Positions 28,638-37,193 of a stretch of 64,000 nucleotides of DNA are shown piece by piece. How positions within the stretch are numbered: position 1 is the first letter of the stretch; each line of letters starts with the position of its first letter. Source of the DNA: Rhizobium acidisoli (GTDB taxonomy: Bacteria; Pseudomonadota; Alphaproteobacteria; Rhizobiales; Rhizobiaceae). The translations under genes were made by a program, and so were the position numbers. Under the pieces are notes generated by a model. It did no database searches and was not told the origin of the DNA. It was given only the letters and a program-made list of their open reading frames with translations. Location of the stretch: positions 4,022,501 to 4,086,500 of the forward strand of contig NZ_CP034998.1 of assembly GCF_002531755.2 (NCBI RefSeq). Direction: 5' to 3'.

Positions 28638-29567
28638 TCAGTTCTTGGTGACGAAGTCCTTGACGTTTTCAGGCGTGACGAGCTGGAAGGGAATATAGAC
28701 CTTCTTCTCGACCTTTTCGCCCTTGACGATTTTCAGCGCCGTATCGAGCGAGCCCTTGCCCTGGCCGGCGGCATCCTGGAACACCGTGACGTCGAGGTCG
28801 CCGGCCTGCATGGCGGCAAGCGCGTCCTGCGTGGCGTCAACACCGCCGACGACGACCTTGGTCATATCCTTGCCGGCTGCCTTCAGCGCCTGGATGGCGC
28901 CGATCGCCATTTCGTCGTTGTTGGAAATCACGGCGTCGAATTCGATGCCGCTGGAGAGCCAGTTGGTCATCAGGTCGGCGCCCTGGGTGCGATCCCAGTT
29001 GGCCGTCTGCTCTTCGACGATCTGCAGGCCCTTGCATTCATCGGTCTTGACGACGTCATGGACGTCCTGGGTGCGCATGCGCGCAGCCTGGTTCGACAGC
29101 TCGCCCATGATGACGACGGCCTTGCCCTTGCCACCGAGAATGCGGCAGATTTCCTTGGTTTCCAGCGTGCCGGATTCCTGCTCGTTGGATGCGACGAAAG
29201 CCTGCTTCTCCGGCAGCGTGTCGACATTGACCGGCTGGCGGTTGACGTAAACCAGCGGAATGCCGGCATCGGCGGCGAGCTTCGACATCGCCGTCGTCGC
29301 ATCGGTATCGACAGGGTTGACGATGATCGCATCGACCTTCGAGGCGATGAAATTCTGGATCTGGCTCTGCTGCTTGGAAACGTCGTTCTGCGCGTCTTCG
29401 ACCTGCAGCGTGACGCCGCTCAGCGTCTTGGCATAATCGGTCATGCCGTTGCGCAGAACGGTCAGAAAGTTGTCGTCGAATTTCGCCATCGAAACGCCGA
29501 CGGTTTCTGCGTGAGCGACCGTCGACATGACGAGCGCCATCGCAGTGCCCAGGATAAACTTTTTCAT
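28638..29567 (-). CDS. Sugar ABC importer, periplasmic binding protein (RbsB family)
   Basis: This 309-residue type I periplasmic binding protein has a signal peptide cleaved after Ala20. The family core is visible in NDVSKQQSQIQNFIASKVDA, VNPVDTDA, and NDEMAIGAIQAL. It resembles rhizopine/inositol- and ribose-binding proteins; the ligand is not certain. I start at ATG 29567, because GGAGG then sits 8 nt upstream, while the longer frame (GTG at 29582) would begin inside that ribosome site. First gene of the operon. Confidence 0.9.
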   Translation of the reverse strand: MKKFILGTAMALVMSTVAHAETVGVSMAKFDDNFLTVLRNGMTDYAKTLSGVTLQVEDAQNDVSKQQSQIQNFIASKVDAIIVNPVDTDATTAMSKLAADAGIPLVYVNRQPVNVDTLPEKQAFVASNEQESGTLETKEICRILGGKGKAVVIMGELSNQAARMRTQDVHDVVKTDECKGLQIVEEQTANWDRTQGADLMTNWLSSGIEFDAVISNNDEMAIGAIQALKAAGKDMTKVVVGGVDATQDALAAMQAGDLDVTVFQDAAGQGKGSLDTALKIVKGEKVEKKVYIPFQLVTPENVKDFVTKN

Positions 29568-29683
29568 TTTCACTTCCTCCACAGATGGTGCCCGGCTACA
29601 CCCTCCTCACGCCGGAGCTCCAGGCATTTGCCCTGAAGCCGCAATTTTCTCGCCGCCTCTCCTGCGGCGCTCCGTGTAAAACG

Positions 29684-29709
29684 GAACAAACAAACCGTAA
29701 AATTTGTTC
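29684..29709 (-). promoter_or_regulatory. Inverted repeat upstream of the sugar ABC operon, possible operator
   Basis: GAACAAA (29684-29690) and TTTGTTC (29703-29709) are perfect arms with a 12-nt spacer, about 120 nt before the binding-protein start, in the AT-rich part of the gap 29568-29940. The symmetry fits a LacI/DeoR/GntR-type site. The rest of this gap holds a short stop-bounded frame (29830-29940) leading into the DUF1993 gene but no gene I can support. Confidence 0.35.
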
Positions 29710-29940
29710 TTCGGAATATTCATTCCATTTTCTGGGAACGACGTCAAGCCTCTTTAGCGGCGACGAGATAGCGATAAAGGCGCAATGCCGCTAAGGTCAC
29801 GACCGGCGCCCGCATTGCCTCTGTTGTGAAAGACCAAGGCCGCCTCCATCTATGGAGGGCTCGAAGACAAAGCCGCGGCCGCAGGCGTCTTCGATATCCT
29901 CGACGCGGCCGGTCATTTAAAGATTTTGGAGACAGGACAG

Positions 29941-30438
29941 ATGTCCATTTCGATCTATCGCCTCACCGTTCCGATGTTTCAGCGCGGCCTCGCCAGCCTG
30001 AAAACCTATCTCGACAAGGCGGAAGCCTATGCGAAGGAAAAGAATATCGATCCCGCCGTCTTGGTCGCCGCGCGCCTTGCGCCCGATATGCTGCCGCTCT
30101 CCGGCCAGTATCAGCGCGCCAGCGACAGCGCCAAATTCACCCTCTCCAGGCTGACCGCCACCGACGCCCCGAAGTTCGAGGACAATGAAAAAACGTTCGA
30201 CGAGCTGCGCGAGCGCCTGGCAAAGACAGAAGCCTATCTCGCCGGCTTCTCTGAGGAAGCGCTGGAGGGCACGGAAACGCGTGAAATCACCCTGCCGGGC
30301 AAGAGCGGCATCGTGCTTCCGGGCGCCGACTATGTCACCACCTTCGCCCTGCCGAACTTCTATTTCCACGTGACGACAGCTCACGCCATCCTGCGCAACC
30401 AGGGTGCGCCGATCGGCAAGCGCGATTATCTCGGCTGA
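29941..30438 (+). CDS. DUF1993 family protein
   Basis: The 165-residue protein matches DUF1993 (a DinB-like four-helix fold) from its start MSISIYRLTVPMFQRGL through RLAPDMLPLSGQYQRASD to FYFHVTTAHAILRNQGAPIGKRDYLG. The end is the most conserved segment of the family. Function is not known. ATG 29941 is chosen over TTG 29926 because GGAG falls 10 nt upstream. A strong terminator follows. Confidence 0.9.
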   Translation: MSISIYRLTVPMFQRGLASLKTYLDKAEAYAKEKNIDPAVLVAARLAPDMLPLSGQYQRASDSAKFTLSRLTATDAPKFEDNEKTFDELRERLAKTEAYLAGFSEEALEGTETREITLPGKSGIVLPGADYVTTFALPNFYFHVTTAHAILRNQGAPIGKRDYLG

Positions 30439-30443
30439 TCGAA

Positions 30444-32003
30444 TTATGAGGGCCGGCGCGTCACCGGCCCTTTTTCCGTCAGCTCGGTATAGGCAAGCGT
30501 CTGATCCAGATGCCGCGCCCTCAGCGACAGCAGTCTTTCGGCATAGCCGAGCCGGATCGCCGCATAGGCGGGATCGCCTGCGATATTGTCGAGCTCCATC
30601 GGATCGTCGCTGAGATTGAAGAGCAGCGGCGGCAAGGCGGCAAAATGCACATATTTGAACTGCGCATCGCGGATCACCGCGAGATTGCATTCGTTCGACG
30701 TGAGCCCGAAATACCGCTCCGCCTCGCCCCCGGCGATATCGCGGAAATCGAATTCCCAGAATGCCGCGTCCCGCCAGCCCCGTCCGCTCCCACCGTTGAC
30801 GAAGGGCATCAGCGACCGGCCGTCGAGCCCGTTCTTCGCTTGGATGTCGAGCCTTTCGCAAAGGGTCGGAAAAATATCCGCAGCACTGGTGAAACCATCG
30901 ACAATGCCGCCGGCGGCACCGCTTGCCGGATCGCGAATGACAAGCGGAATATGATAGCTGCCGTCGAAGAAGCCGCCCTTCCCCAGTGTCCAGTGATCGC
31001 CGGCCATCTCGGCGTGGTCGGAGGTGAAGACAATAAGCGTATCGTCCCAGGCACCGGCATCCTTCAGGGCCTGCCAGATCCGGCCGAGCTGCGCATCGAC
31101 CTCTGCTATCATGCCGTAATAGATCGCCCGGATCGCAGCGAAATCCTCGCCGTTCCAGTCACTGAGCGGTCCCGTTGCGCCGTGGATGAAGGCGCCCTTG
31201 CCGGTGCGCGGCATGGCATAGGCGAGATAGGGATGACTTGCCTCTTCCGTTTGGGCGTTTGCCGCACGCGCAAAAGCCGGCCCCTCACCCTGCCTGAACA
31301 TCCGGTTGAACGGCTCCGGCACGGAAAAGGGTGGATGCGGACGCAGGAACGAGACATGCGCGAACCACGGCCTGTCCTGTTCGCCCAGCCAGCGGATGAA
31401 CTCGCCGGCCAGGAAAGCCGTCTGGGTCTCCTCGCTGGAATAGGCCGGCGCCGCATCGGAAATGTCGCCGGCTTCCGCGCCGACGGGAATATGGATGTCG
31501 CGGCTGACGGCATCCGTCTGGCCGCGGGATCTGAGCCAGGAGAGCCATTGTCTTTCATGCTCGGGCAAAAGCTGGCGTGCGGTAAAGCCCGGCAGCACGC
31601 CTTCATAACTCGTCAGATGCGGATCATTGGCATCCAGGCTGCGCGGATCGGGCGCCGTGTCGGTATAACCGAACAGCGTCGGGTCGTATCCCGCCCGCCG
31701 GGCCGCCAGCGCCAGATTGTCGAAACGGGCATCGAGCGGTGAACCGTTGCGGCAGACGCGGTGGTTCATCTGGTAGAGGCCGGTATAGAGCGTGGCCCGC
31801 GCCGGCGAGCAGGGGGCTGCCCCGGCATAGTGCCGCCGAAAGAGCGTTCCCTGGCGCGCCAAGGCATCGACATTCGGCGTTTTCACACAAGCATGACCGA
31901 TGGCCGACAGGCAGTCGCCGCGCCACTGATCGGCCGTGATCAGCAGAATGTTCGGCCGGCGCGTCTTCTCAATTCTGGGCTCAATGCTGGTTGGATTTTG
32001 CAT
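30444..32003 (-). CDS. Arylsulfatase-type sulfatase
   Basis: This 519-residue enzyme of the alkaline phosphatase fold has the metal-binding RPNILLITADQWRGD near the N-terminus and the sulfatase signature CSPARATLYTG at about residue 64, whose cysteine is converted to formylglycine. The second metal site is in VFTSDHAEMAGDHWTLGKGG. It should hydrolyse sulfate (or possibly phosphonate) esters; the substrate is unknown. No signal peptide is evident. I start at ATG 32003, which overlaps the 3' end of galE by 23 bp; further upstream frame is galE shadow. Its last codons lie over the DUF1993 terminator. Confidence 0.88.
   Translation of the reverse strand: MQNPTSIEPRIEKTRRPNILLITADQWRGDCLSAIGHACVKTPNVDALARQGTLFRRHYAGAAPCSPARATLYTGLYQMNHRVCRNGSPLDARFDNLALAARRAGYDPTLFGYTDTAPDPRSLDANDPHLTSYEGVLPGFTARQLLPEHERQWLSWLRSRGQTDAVSRDIHIPVGAEAGDISDAAPAYSSEETQTAFLAGEFIRWLGEQDRPWFAHVSFLRPHPPFSVPEPFNRMFRQGEGPAFARAANAQTEEASHPYLAYAMPRTGKGAFIHGATGPLSDWNGEDFAAIRAIYYGMIAEVDAQLGRIWQALKDAGAWDDTLIVFTSDHAEMAGDHWTLGKGGFFDGSYHIPLVIRDPASGAAGGIVDGFTSAADIFPTLCERLDIQAKNGLDGRSLMPFVNGGSGRGWRDAAFWEFDFRDIAGGEAERYFGLTSNECNLAVIRDAQFKYVHFAALPPLLFNLSDDPMELDNIAGDPAYAAIRLGYAERLLSLRARHLDQTLAYTELTEKGPVTRRPS
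30449..30475 (+). terminator. Terminator of the DUF1993 gene
   Basis: The 8-bp stem AGGGCCGG / CCGGCCCT (30449-30456 with 30464-30471) is followed by a run of five T. It starts 11 nt after the DUF1993 stop. The same bases encode the last residues of the convergent sulfatase. Confidence 0.8.
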
Positions 32004-32964
32004 GCCAGTCCCAGGCGGAGCGGATGATCTGGGAGAGATCATACTGCGGCACCCAGCCGAGCACATCGCGCGCCTTGTCGTTATTGGCGACCAGCGTATG
32101 CGAATCGCCTTCGCGCCGGCCGATATACTCGACCGGGAAAGGCCGGTTCGACACATCCTCGATCGCCCCGAGCAATTCCTTGACCGTCGTGCCGGTGCCG
32201 GTGCCGAGGTTGAGCGCGACGGACTCGCCGCCCTTCAACAGATATTCGACGGCGCGCACATGCGCATCGGCAAGATCCAGCACATGGATATAGTCGCGCA
32301 CGCAGGTGCCGTCGCGGGTCTCGTAATCGCTGCCGAACACCTTGAAGCCCTGGCGGCGGCCGAGTGCCGCGTCGATCGCCAGCGGGATCGCATGCGTCTC
32401 CGGCTGGTGCCATTCGCCGATCCGGCCTTGGAAATCAGCACCCGCCGCATTGAAATAACGCAGCACAACCGAGCGCAGGCTCCTGTACTGGTCGTAATCG
32501 GCGAGCGCCTGTTCAACGATATATTTTGTCCGCCCATAGGGGTTGATCGGCACCTGCCGGTGCGTCTCGTCAAGCGGCACGCTCTGCGGCAAGCCGTAAG
32601 TGGCGCAGGTGGAGGAGAAGACGAAGGCGTTGATGCCGGCCGCCTGCGCCGCCGACAGCAGCGTCAACGTGCCGATGACATTGTTCTCATAGAAGGAAAC
32701 CGGATCCTTGACCGATTCGCCGACCTCGATCAGCGCCGCGAAATGCAGGATCGCCGCCGGCTTGTGTTTGGCCAGCACCTCGTCCAGCCGAGCGCGGTCG
32801 CGAATATCGCCTTCCTCGGCCGGTCCCCATTTGACGAACTCGCGATGGCCGTTCGAAAAATTGTCGAAGACGACAGGCTTGTAGCCCTTGTTCGCCAGGT
32901 CGAGACACGTATGCGAGCCGATATAACCGGCGCCGCCGACCACAAGAACCGTTTCACCTGCCAT
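31981..32964 (-). CDS. galE: UDP-glucose 4-epimerase
   Basis: This 327-residue extended short-chain dehydrogenase interconverts UDP-glucose and UDP-galactose. It shows the NAD loop GGAGYIGSHT (residues 10-19), the serine in FSSTCATYG and the catalytic YGRTK (Tyr near 145). In Rhizobium this enzyme (ExoB) supplies UDP-galactose for exopolysaccharide and LPS. It is transcribed toward, and overlaps, the sulfatase gene, so the two are probably co-expressed. exoB is an equally valid symbol. Confidence 0.95.
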   Translation of the reverse strand: MAGETVLVVGGAGYIGSHTCLDLANKGYKPVVFDNFSNGHREFVKWGPAEEGDIRDRARLDEVLAKHKPAAILHFAALIEVGESVKDPVSFYENNVIGTLTLLSAAQAAGINAFVFSSTCATYGLPQSVPLDETHRQVPINPYGRTKYIVEQALADYDQYRSLRSVVLRYFNAAGADFQGRIGEWHQPETHAIPLAIDAALGRRQGFKVFGSDYETRDGTCVRDYIHVLDLADAHVRAVEYLLKGGESVALNLGTGTGTTVKELLGAIEDVSNRPFPVEYIGRREGDSHTLVANNDKARDVLGWVPQYDLSQIIRSAWDWHAKSNQH

Positions 32965-33189
32965 GCACCACCCTTATTATTAGCGAGAGATGAAAGAAAC
33001 CTAGACGAGATACACGTCAATAAAAAGAAGGAATTGCGATAGGCGCGAACGGTCAATACGTCAAACGCCGAACTGCTCCGGCCGCTTACGAATTGTGCCG
33101 GATCGGCGATCGGTGAATTATTCGCGTGATTTGCATAACCGCCCGTTTTAAGGGGCTTTACCACCATGTGGCAGCCAGGGAGCGCGCGA

Positions 33190-33834
33190 ATGAGGAAGGC
33201 TTTGGTCGTTTGGGGCGGCTGGCAAGGCCATGAGCCGGAACAATGCGCTCATATCGTCGCCGACCTCCTGCGCGAGGACGGCTTCATGGTTGAGGTCACC
33301 GGCGATCTCGGCATATTCGGATCGCCGACGCTGGCGAAAGCCGATCTGCTGGTGCCGATCATCACCGGCGAAACGCTGGAAAAACCCCATGCGAGCGCCT
33401 TGGTCGAAGCGGTGCGCGGCGGGCTGGGCCTTGCCGGCCATCACGGCGCGCTCGCCACCTCTTTCAAGGAAAGCGCACCTTTCCGTTATGTCTCCGGCGT
33501 CACCTGGGTCGCCCATCCCGGCAATATCATCGACTTCCGCGTCGCCGTCACCCGCCAGGACGATCCGGTCATGGAGGGCATTCCCGACTTCGACTACCGG
33601 TCGGAGCAATATTATCTGCATTATGATCCGACTGTCGAAGTCCTGGCGACCACCACCTTTACCGGCGCTTACGATCCGGCCGCCCGCAATGTCGTGATGC
33701 CGGTCGTCTTCAAGCGCCATTTCGGCGCCGGCCGCATCTTCTATTCCGCGCTCGGCCATGTCGCCGCCGAATTCGACCATCCCTACATGCCCCTCATCCT
33801 GCGCCGCGGCCTGAGCTGGGCCGCCCGCCGATAG
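33190..33834 (+). CDS. ThuA-like domain protein
   Basis: The 214-residue protein is a ThuA-like, class I glutamine-amidotransferase-fold protein: VVWGGWQGHEPEQCAHIVADLL at the start, GLAGHHGALATSF, the RSEQYYLHYDP loop and FYSALGHVAAEFDHP. ThuA proteins act in disaccharide (trehalose, trehalulose) use in rhizobia, but the reaction is not settled. I start at ATG 33190 (GGGAG 7 nt upstream); ATG at 33166 is an alternative that adds 8 residues. Monocistronic. Confidence 0.85.
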   Translation: MRKALVVWGGWQGHEPEQCAHIVADLLREDGFMVEVTGDLGIFGSPTLAKADLLVPIITGETLEKPHASALVEAVRGGLGLAGHHGALATSFKESAPFRYVSGVTWVAHPGNIIDFRVAVTRQDDPVMEGIPDFDYRSEQYYLHYDPTVEVLATTTFTGAYDPAARNVVMPVVFKRHFGAGRIFYSALGHVAAEFDHPYMPLILRRGLSWAARR

Positions 33835-33898
33835 ATTTGGGAAGGGCCGCGAAAGGCGGCCGCTTGCCGACCGACCGCCCGCACCATAATTTGCCGGC

Positions 33899-34465
33899 AT
33901 GCAGGCTCGTTTCTCTTTCGTCCCCGCCACAGCCGACCGCCTGGCCGATATCGAAGCGGTTTTCGATGATTGCGCCGACGCCCGCAATTGCCGCTGCGCC
34001 TACTGGTATCTTCCGAATGCCGACTACAAGGCCGGATGGGGCGAAGGAAATCGCAGCTGGTTTCGAGGCCTTGTCGCCCAGCCGCGCCCGCCGGGCATTC
34101 TCGCCATTCACGAGAACGAGCCGGCCGGATGGTGCGGCGTGGCGCCGCGCATCGTCTTCGACCGGCTGCGCCGCTCGAAACCCTTTGCCCCGGTCGACGA
34201 CAGGCCCGTCTGGTCGATCAATTGCTTCGTCGTCCGCAAACCGTTTCGGCGGCAGGGACTGTCGCGCCTTCTCCTGAAACATGCCGTCGAATTTGCAAGG
34301 GCAAACGGCGCCGAATGTCTCGAGGCATACCCCGTCGACCAGATTCGCCCATCAAGAGTGGGCGACCTCTACCCGGGAACGCTCGCCATATTTCTTGATG
34401 AGGGTTTCGTCGAAGTGGCAAGACGCCTGCCCACAAGACCGATCGTCCGCCTGGAATGCCGCTGA
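33899..34465 (+). CDS. GNAT family N-acetyltransferase
   Basis: This 188-residue protein has a GNAT core with the acetyl-CoA loop VVRKPFRRQGLSRLLLKHAVEFA near residues 112-135. A cysteine-rich N-terminal segment (DDCADARNCRCAYWY) is found in a subgroup of these enzymes. The acceptor is unknown. It lies 64 bp after the ThuA-like gene on the same strand and could be cotranscribed. Confidence 0.85.
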   Translation: MQARFSFVPATADRLADIEAVFDDCADARNCRCAYWYLPNADYKAGWGEGNRSWFRGLVAQPRPPGILAIHENEPAGWCGVAPRIVFDRLRRSKPFAPVDDRPVWSINCFVVRKPFRRQGLSRLLLKHAVEFARANGAECLEAYPVDQIRPSRVGDLYPGTLAIFLDEGFVEVARRLPTRPIVRLECR

Positions 34466-34487
34466 ATATCCGGGGAGCGGCCGGCGC

Positions 34488-34742
34488 CTAACGGGCCGCC
34501 TTTAATTGCCGGTCGTCGTCGACGCCGGGAGCCGCCTCGTCATAGACGCGCATCAGCCGCCCGGCCGCCTTCAGCTTCGCGATGAGATCGTTTCCATCGG
34601 GCGAGGCCTTCGTCAGCTCCAACTGCTCGAACTCCCTCAGCGCCTGCGCCCAATGGCTTTCCCCGCGCCCATCCGGCCTGCCTTCCGATTCCCATAGCGA
34701 ATAGGCGCGCTGGCTGACCCAGGCGTCTTTATTATGACTCAT
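34488..34742 (-). CDS. DUF2934 small protein
   Basis: The 84-residue product begins MSHNKDAWVSQRAYSLWESE, the DUF2934 core (R-A-x-x-L-W-E-x-E-G-R-P-x-G), followed by a charged tail. Function is unknown; the domain is common in Rhizobiales and often linked to stress genes. ATG 34742 is preferred to the upstream frame (34790) because it starts right at the domain and has GGGG 6 nt upstream. Confidence 0.8.
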   Translation of the reverse strand: MSHNKDAWVSQRAYSLWESEGRPDGRGESHWAQALREFEQLELTKASPDGNDLIAKLKAAGRLMRVYDEAAPGVDDDRQLKAAR

Positions 34743-34985
34743 GACAAACCCCAGCCGAAAAATTTGGAAGCAAATATCGATAGGCAACAAGGTGCCAAAG
34801 CGGGCTTTAGGAGTCGTTACGAGGCAGCGTTATTTTTTAGCTAACAGCCATGATTCGACGAGACTAACCGCCGATAAAGTCATACGAATTCGCGGTAGAA
34901 GCGCTGCTTTACCGCCGCCGCGCTTAGCATCTTGGATTGACGTGAGCACCGAGATACTGTCGGTCTGAAACGATAGCGACGGTCC

Positions 34986-36416
34986 ATGGCAGCAAAGACA
35001 ACTCTCAACGCGAAAAACCTGGAAACCCTCGGCGCGCAGCGTCTCGCCGAACTGCTGATCGAGATCAGCACGGGCAGCGCTGCCCACAAACGGCGGCTTC
35101 GCATGGAGCTGGCCGGCGATCAAGGCAGTGCGGAAGTGGCTCGTGAGATCCGCAAGCGTCTCGCCAGCATCGCGCGGGCACGAACCGTCATCGAATGGCA
35201 CAAGGTGAAGAAGATCAACGCGGACCTCGAAACGCAGCGATCCGCGATCGTCACCGTCGTGGCCGCCGATGATCCGAAGGAAGCGTTCGATCTCATCTGG
35301 CAATTCCTTACCGTTGCCGATTCGATATTCCACCGATCCAACAGCAACGACATCGCCTTCACCGAGACGTTCCATCAGGCATGCGCCGATGCCGGCGTCA
35401 TCGCCAGGTCGGCGGGGATCGGTATCGATGTCCTCGCCGACAAGGTTTTCACAGCGTTGCAGGACAACGACCACGGCCAATATGACCCGCTGATCGCCGA
35501 GATGGTTCCGGTGCTTGGTAAGGACGGCCTGGAACGTTTGAAGGGCCTCCTGGTGCAATGGTTAAACGAAGAGGAGGAGGAGTCTGCCGACGCCGACCGG
35601 AAAATTCTCGACTGGGGCGGCGGCGGAACGACCTACCTGGACGAGATCTATGCCAGGCATCGGCAACAAAGGGCGCGCATCGCTCTGCAGGACATTGCCG
35701 ATGCCCAGGATGATGTCGATGCCTTCATCGCCCAGCAGCCGGAAGAGACCTTAAGGGCGCCGATGGTTGCGACCGCGATTTCCGACCGCTTACTCCTAGC
35801 TGGACGCGCTGAGGAAGCATTGAGGATTTTGGACGGCGTCGATCACCGGTTCGAAACGCCCTTTGAATGGCAGGAAGCCCGCGCCGAAACGCTGGAAGCA
35901 CTCGGACGGGGGGAGGAAGCGCAGGCCTATCGATGGCAATGCTTCGAGCAGTCGCTGAACGGGGAGCACCTTCGCGCTTTCGTGCGAAAACTCGCCGACT
36001 TCGACGACATCGAAGCCGAGGAAAAAGCATTCGCCTTCGCGCACGGCTTTCCGGATGTTCATCGAGCCCTTGCCTTTTTCCTTGCCTGGCCCTTATCGGC
36101 CGAAGCCGCGAAACTCATCTTCAAGCGCCAGGCGGAACTGGACGGCAATCTCTACGAACTGATGACGTCGGGCGCCGAAATGCTGCAGGAGAAACACCCG
36201 CTCGCGGCAACAATCCTGTTACGCTCGATGATCGGCTTCGCCCTCGATTACGGCCGATCCAGCCGTTACAGGCATGCCGCGCGCCACCTGGCGGAATGCG
36301 CATCGCTCGCGCCTCATATCGACGATTTCGGCAGCGCCCGGCCTCACGACGCCTATGTTGCCGAGCTGAAGCGCCAACATGGAAATAAGCATGGCTTCTG
36401 GAGCCTGCTGCGTTAG
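34986..36416 (+). CDS. DUF6880 family protein
   Basis: This 476-residue, mostly helical protein begins MAAKTTLNAKNLETLGAQRL and matches my memory of the DUF6880 family, including the LGRGEEAQAYRWQCFEQSLN region, which looks like TPR/helical hairpins. Its function is unknown. The region around it (34800-36440) is richer in A and T at its left edge and seems inserted: its stop codon is immediately followed, in frame, by a DsbA-like gene lacking its own start. Confidence 0.75.
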   Translation: MAAKTTLNAKNLETLGAQRLAELLIEISTGSAAHKRRLRMELAGDQGSAEVAREIRKRLASIARARTVIEWHKVKKINADLETQRSAIVTVVAADDPKEAFDLIWQFLTVADSIFHRSNSNDIAFTETFHQACADAGVIARSAGIGIDVLADKVFTALQDNDHGQYDPLIAEMVPVLGKDGLERLKGLLVQWLNEEEEESADADRKILDWGGGGTTYLDEIYARHRQQRARIALQDIADAQDDVDAFIAQQPEETLRAPMVATAISDRLLLAGRAEEALRILDGVDHRFETPFEWQEARAETLEALGRGEEAQAYRWQCFEQSLNGEHLRAFVRKLADFDDIEAEEKAFAFAHGFPDVHRALAFFLAWPLSAEAAKLIFKRQAELDGNLYELMTSGAEMLQEKHPLAATILLRSMIGFALDYGRSSRYRHAARHLAECASLAPHIDDFGSARPHDAYVAELKRQHGNKHGFWSLLR

Positions 36417-36452
36417 GCAGAACAGCCCCCAACGAAAAGGCACGCCGATCCG

Positions 36453-36983
36453 CTGACTTGGGGCAACGGCCCGCGCATCTTCGAGGCCTTCCTCGAGCCG
36501 ACCTGCCCTTACTCGGTCAGGGCGTTCGGCAAGCTCGACGCCCTTCTCGATCAAACCGGCAGAGACAAGATCACCATAAAGATCCGTCTGCAGTCACAGC
36601 CCTGGCACATGTATTCCGGCGTCCTCGTCCGCTGCATCATCGCGGCCTCGACGCTGGCAGGCGGCAAGGAGACGGCAAAGAAGGTCATGGCCGCCATCGC
36701 CGCGCATCGGGAGGAGTTCGAGTTCGAGCACCATGCCGGCGAGCCGAACATGGATGTGACGCCGAACCAGATCATCGAGCGCCTGGAAGGCTATAGCGGT
36801 GTGTCGCTGAAGGACGCCTTCGCTATCCCGGATCTCGACCGGGAGATCAAATGGCACTGCAAATATGCCCGGCAAAACGGCATCCACGTCTCGCCGACCT
36901 TTATGATCGACGGGCTGGTGCAATCGGATATGGGCAGCGGCGATGAGGTTGCGGCCTGGGTGAAGAAGGTGCTGGGGCACTGA
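36453..36983 (+). CDS. DsbA-like thioredoxin-fold protein, start codon lost
   Basis: From 36453 the frame gives about 176 residues beginning LTWGNGPRIFEAFLEPTCPY. CPYS is the redox-type motif of the thioredoxin_4/DsbA group, and the C-terminus has the cis-Pro loop VSPTFMIDGLVQSD. Related rhizobial proteins start with Met a few residues before LTWGNGP. Here no ATG, GTG or TTG exists between the DUF6880 stop (36414) and an internal ATG at 36609, which is past the CPYS motif. The frame is open right up to that stop. So the gene is either 5'-truncated, starts from CTG, or is read through. The body is intact. Confidence 0.6.
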   Translation: MTWGNGPRIFEAFLEPTCPYSVRAFGKLDALLDQTGRDKITIKIRLQSQPWHMYSGVLVRCIIAASTLAGGKETAKKVMAAIAAHREEFEFEHHAGEPNMDVTPNQIIERLEGYSGVSLKDAFAIPDLDREIKWHCKYARQNGIHVSPTFMIDGLVQSDMGSGDEVAAWVKKVLGH

Positions 36984-37034
36984 CGCCGGCTATGTTGACG
37001 GGCTAAAATCGCAATCGCTGGCGCCCCGGAAGCT

Positions 37035-37050
37035 TATGGCGGAGAGGGTG
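37035..37050. repeat. attL of the integrated element (16-bp direct repeat)
   Basis: TATGGCGGAGAGGGTG here is identical to 59189-59204 in the tRNA-Ser gene. The left copy is followed by TCCGCCATA (37051-37059), the exact reverse complement of its first 9 bases, giving 9-bp arms around the 7-bp GAGGGTG. That is the core layout of a tyrosine recombinase site. Confidence 0.85.
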
Positions 37051-37193
37051 TCCGCCATACCCCCGTCTCACAGTGTATCACACCGTGCAAGTTTGGCGTT
37101 TTGTATCAATGGCTTAGCTTGCCACCCATATTGGCTTGTTCCAGGTTATCCACTATCATCTCCGCCAACAGCTAGGGTGAAAGTTAGGGTGAG

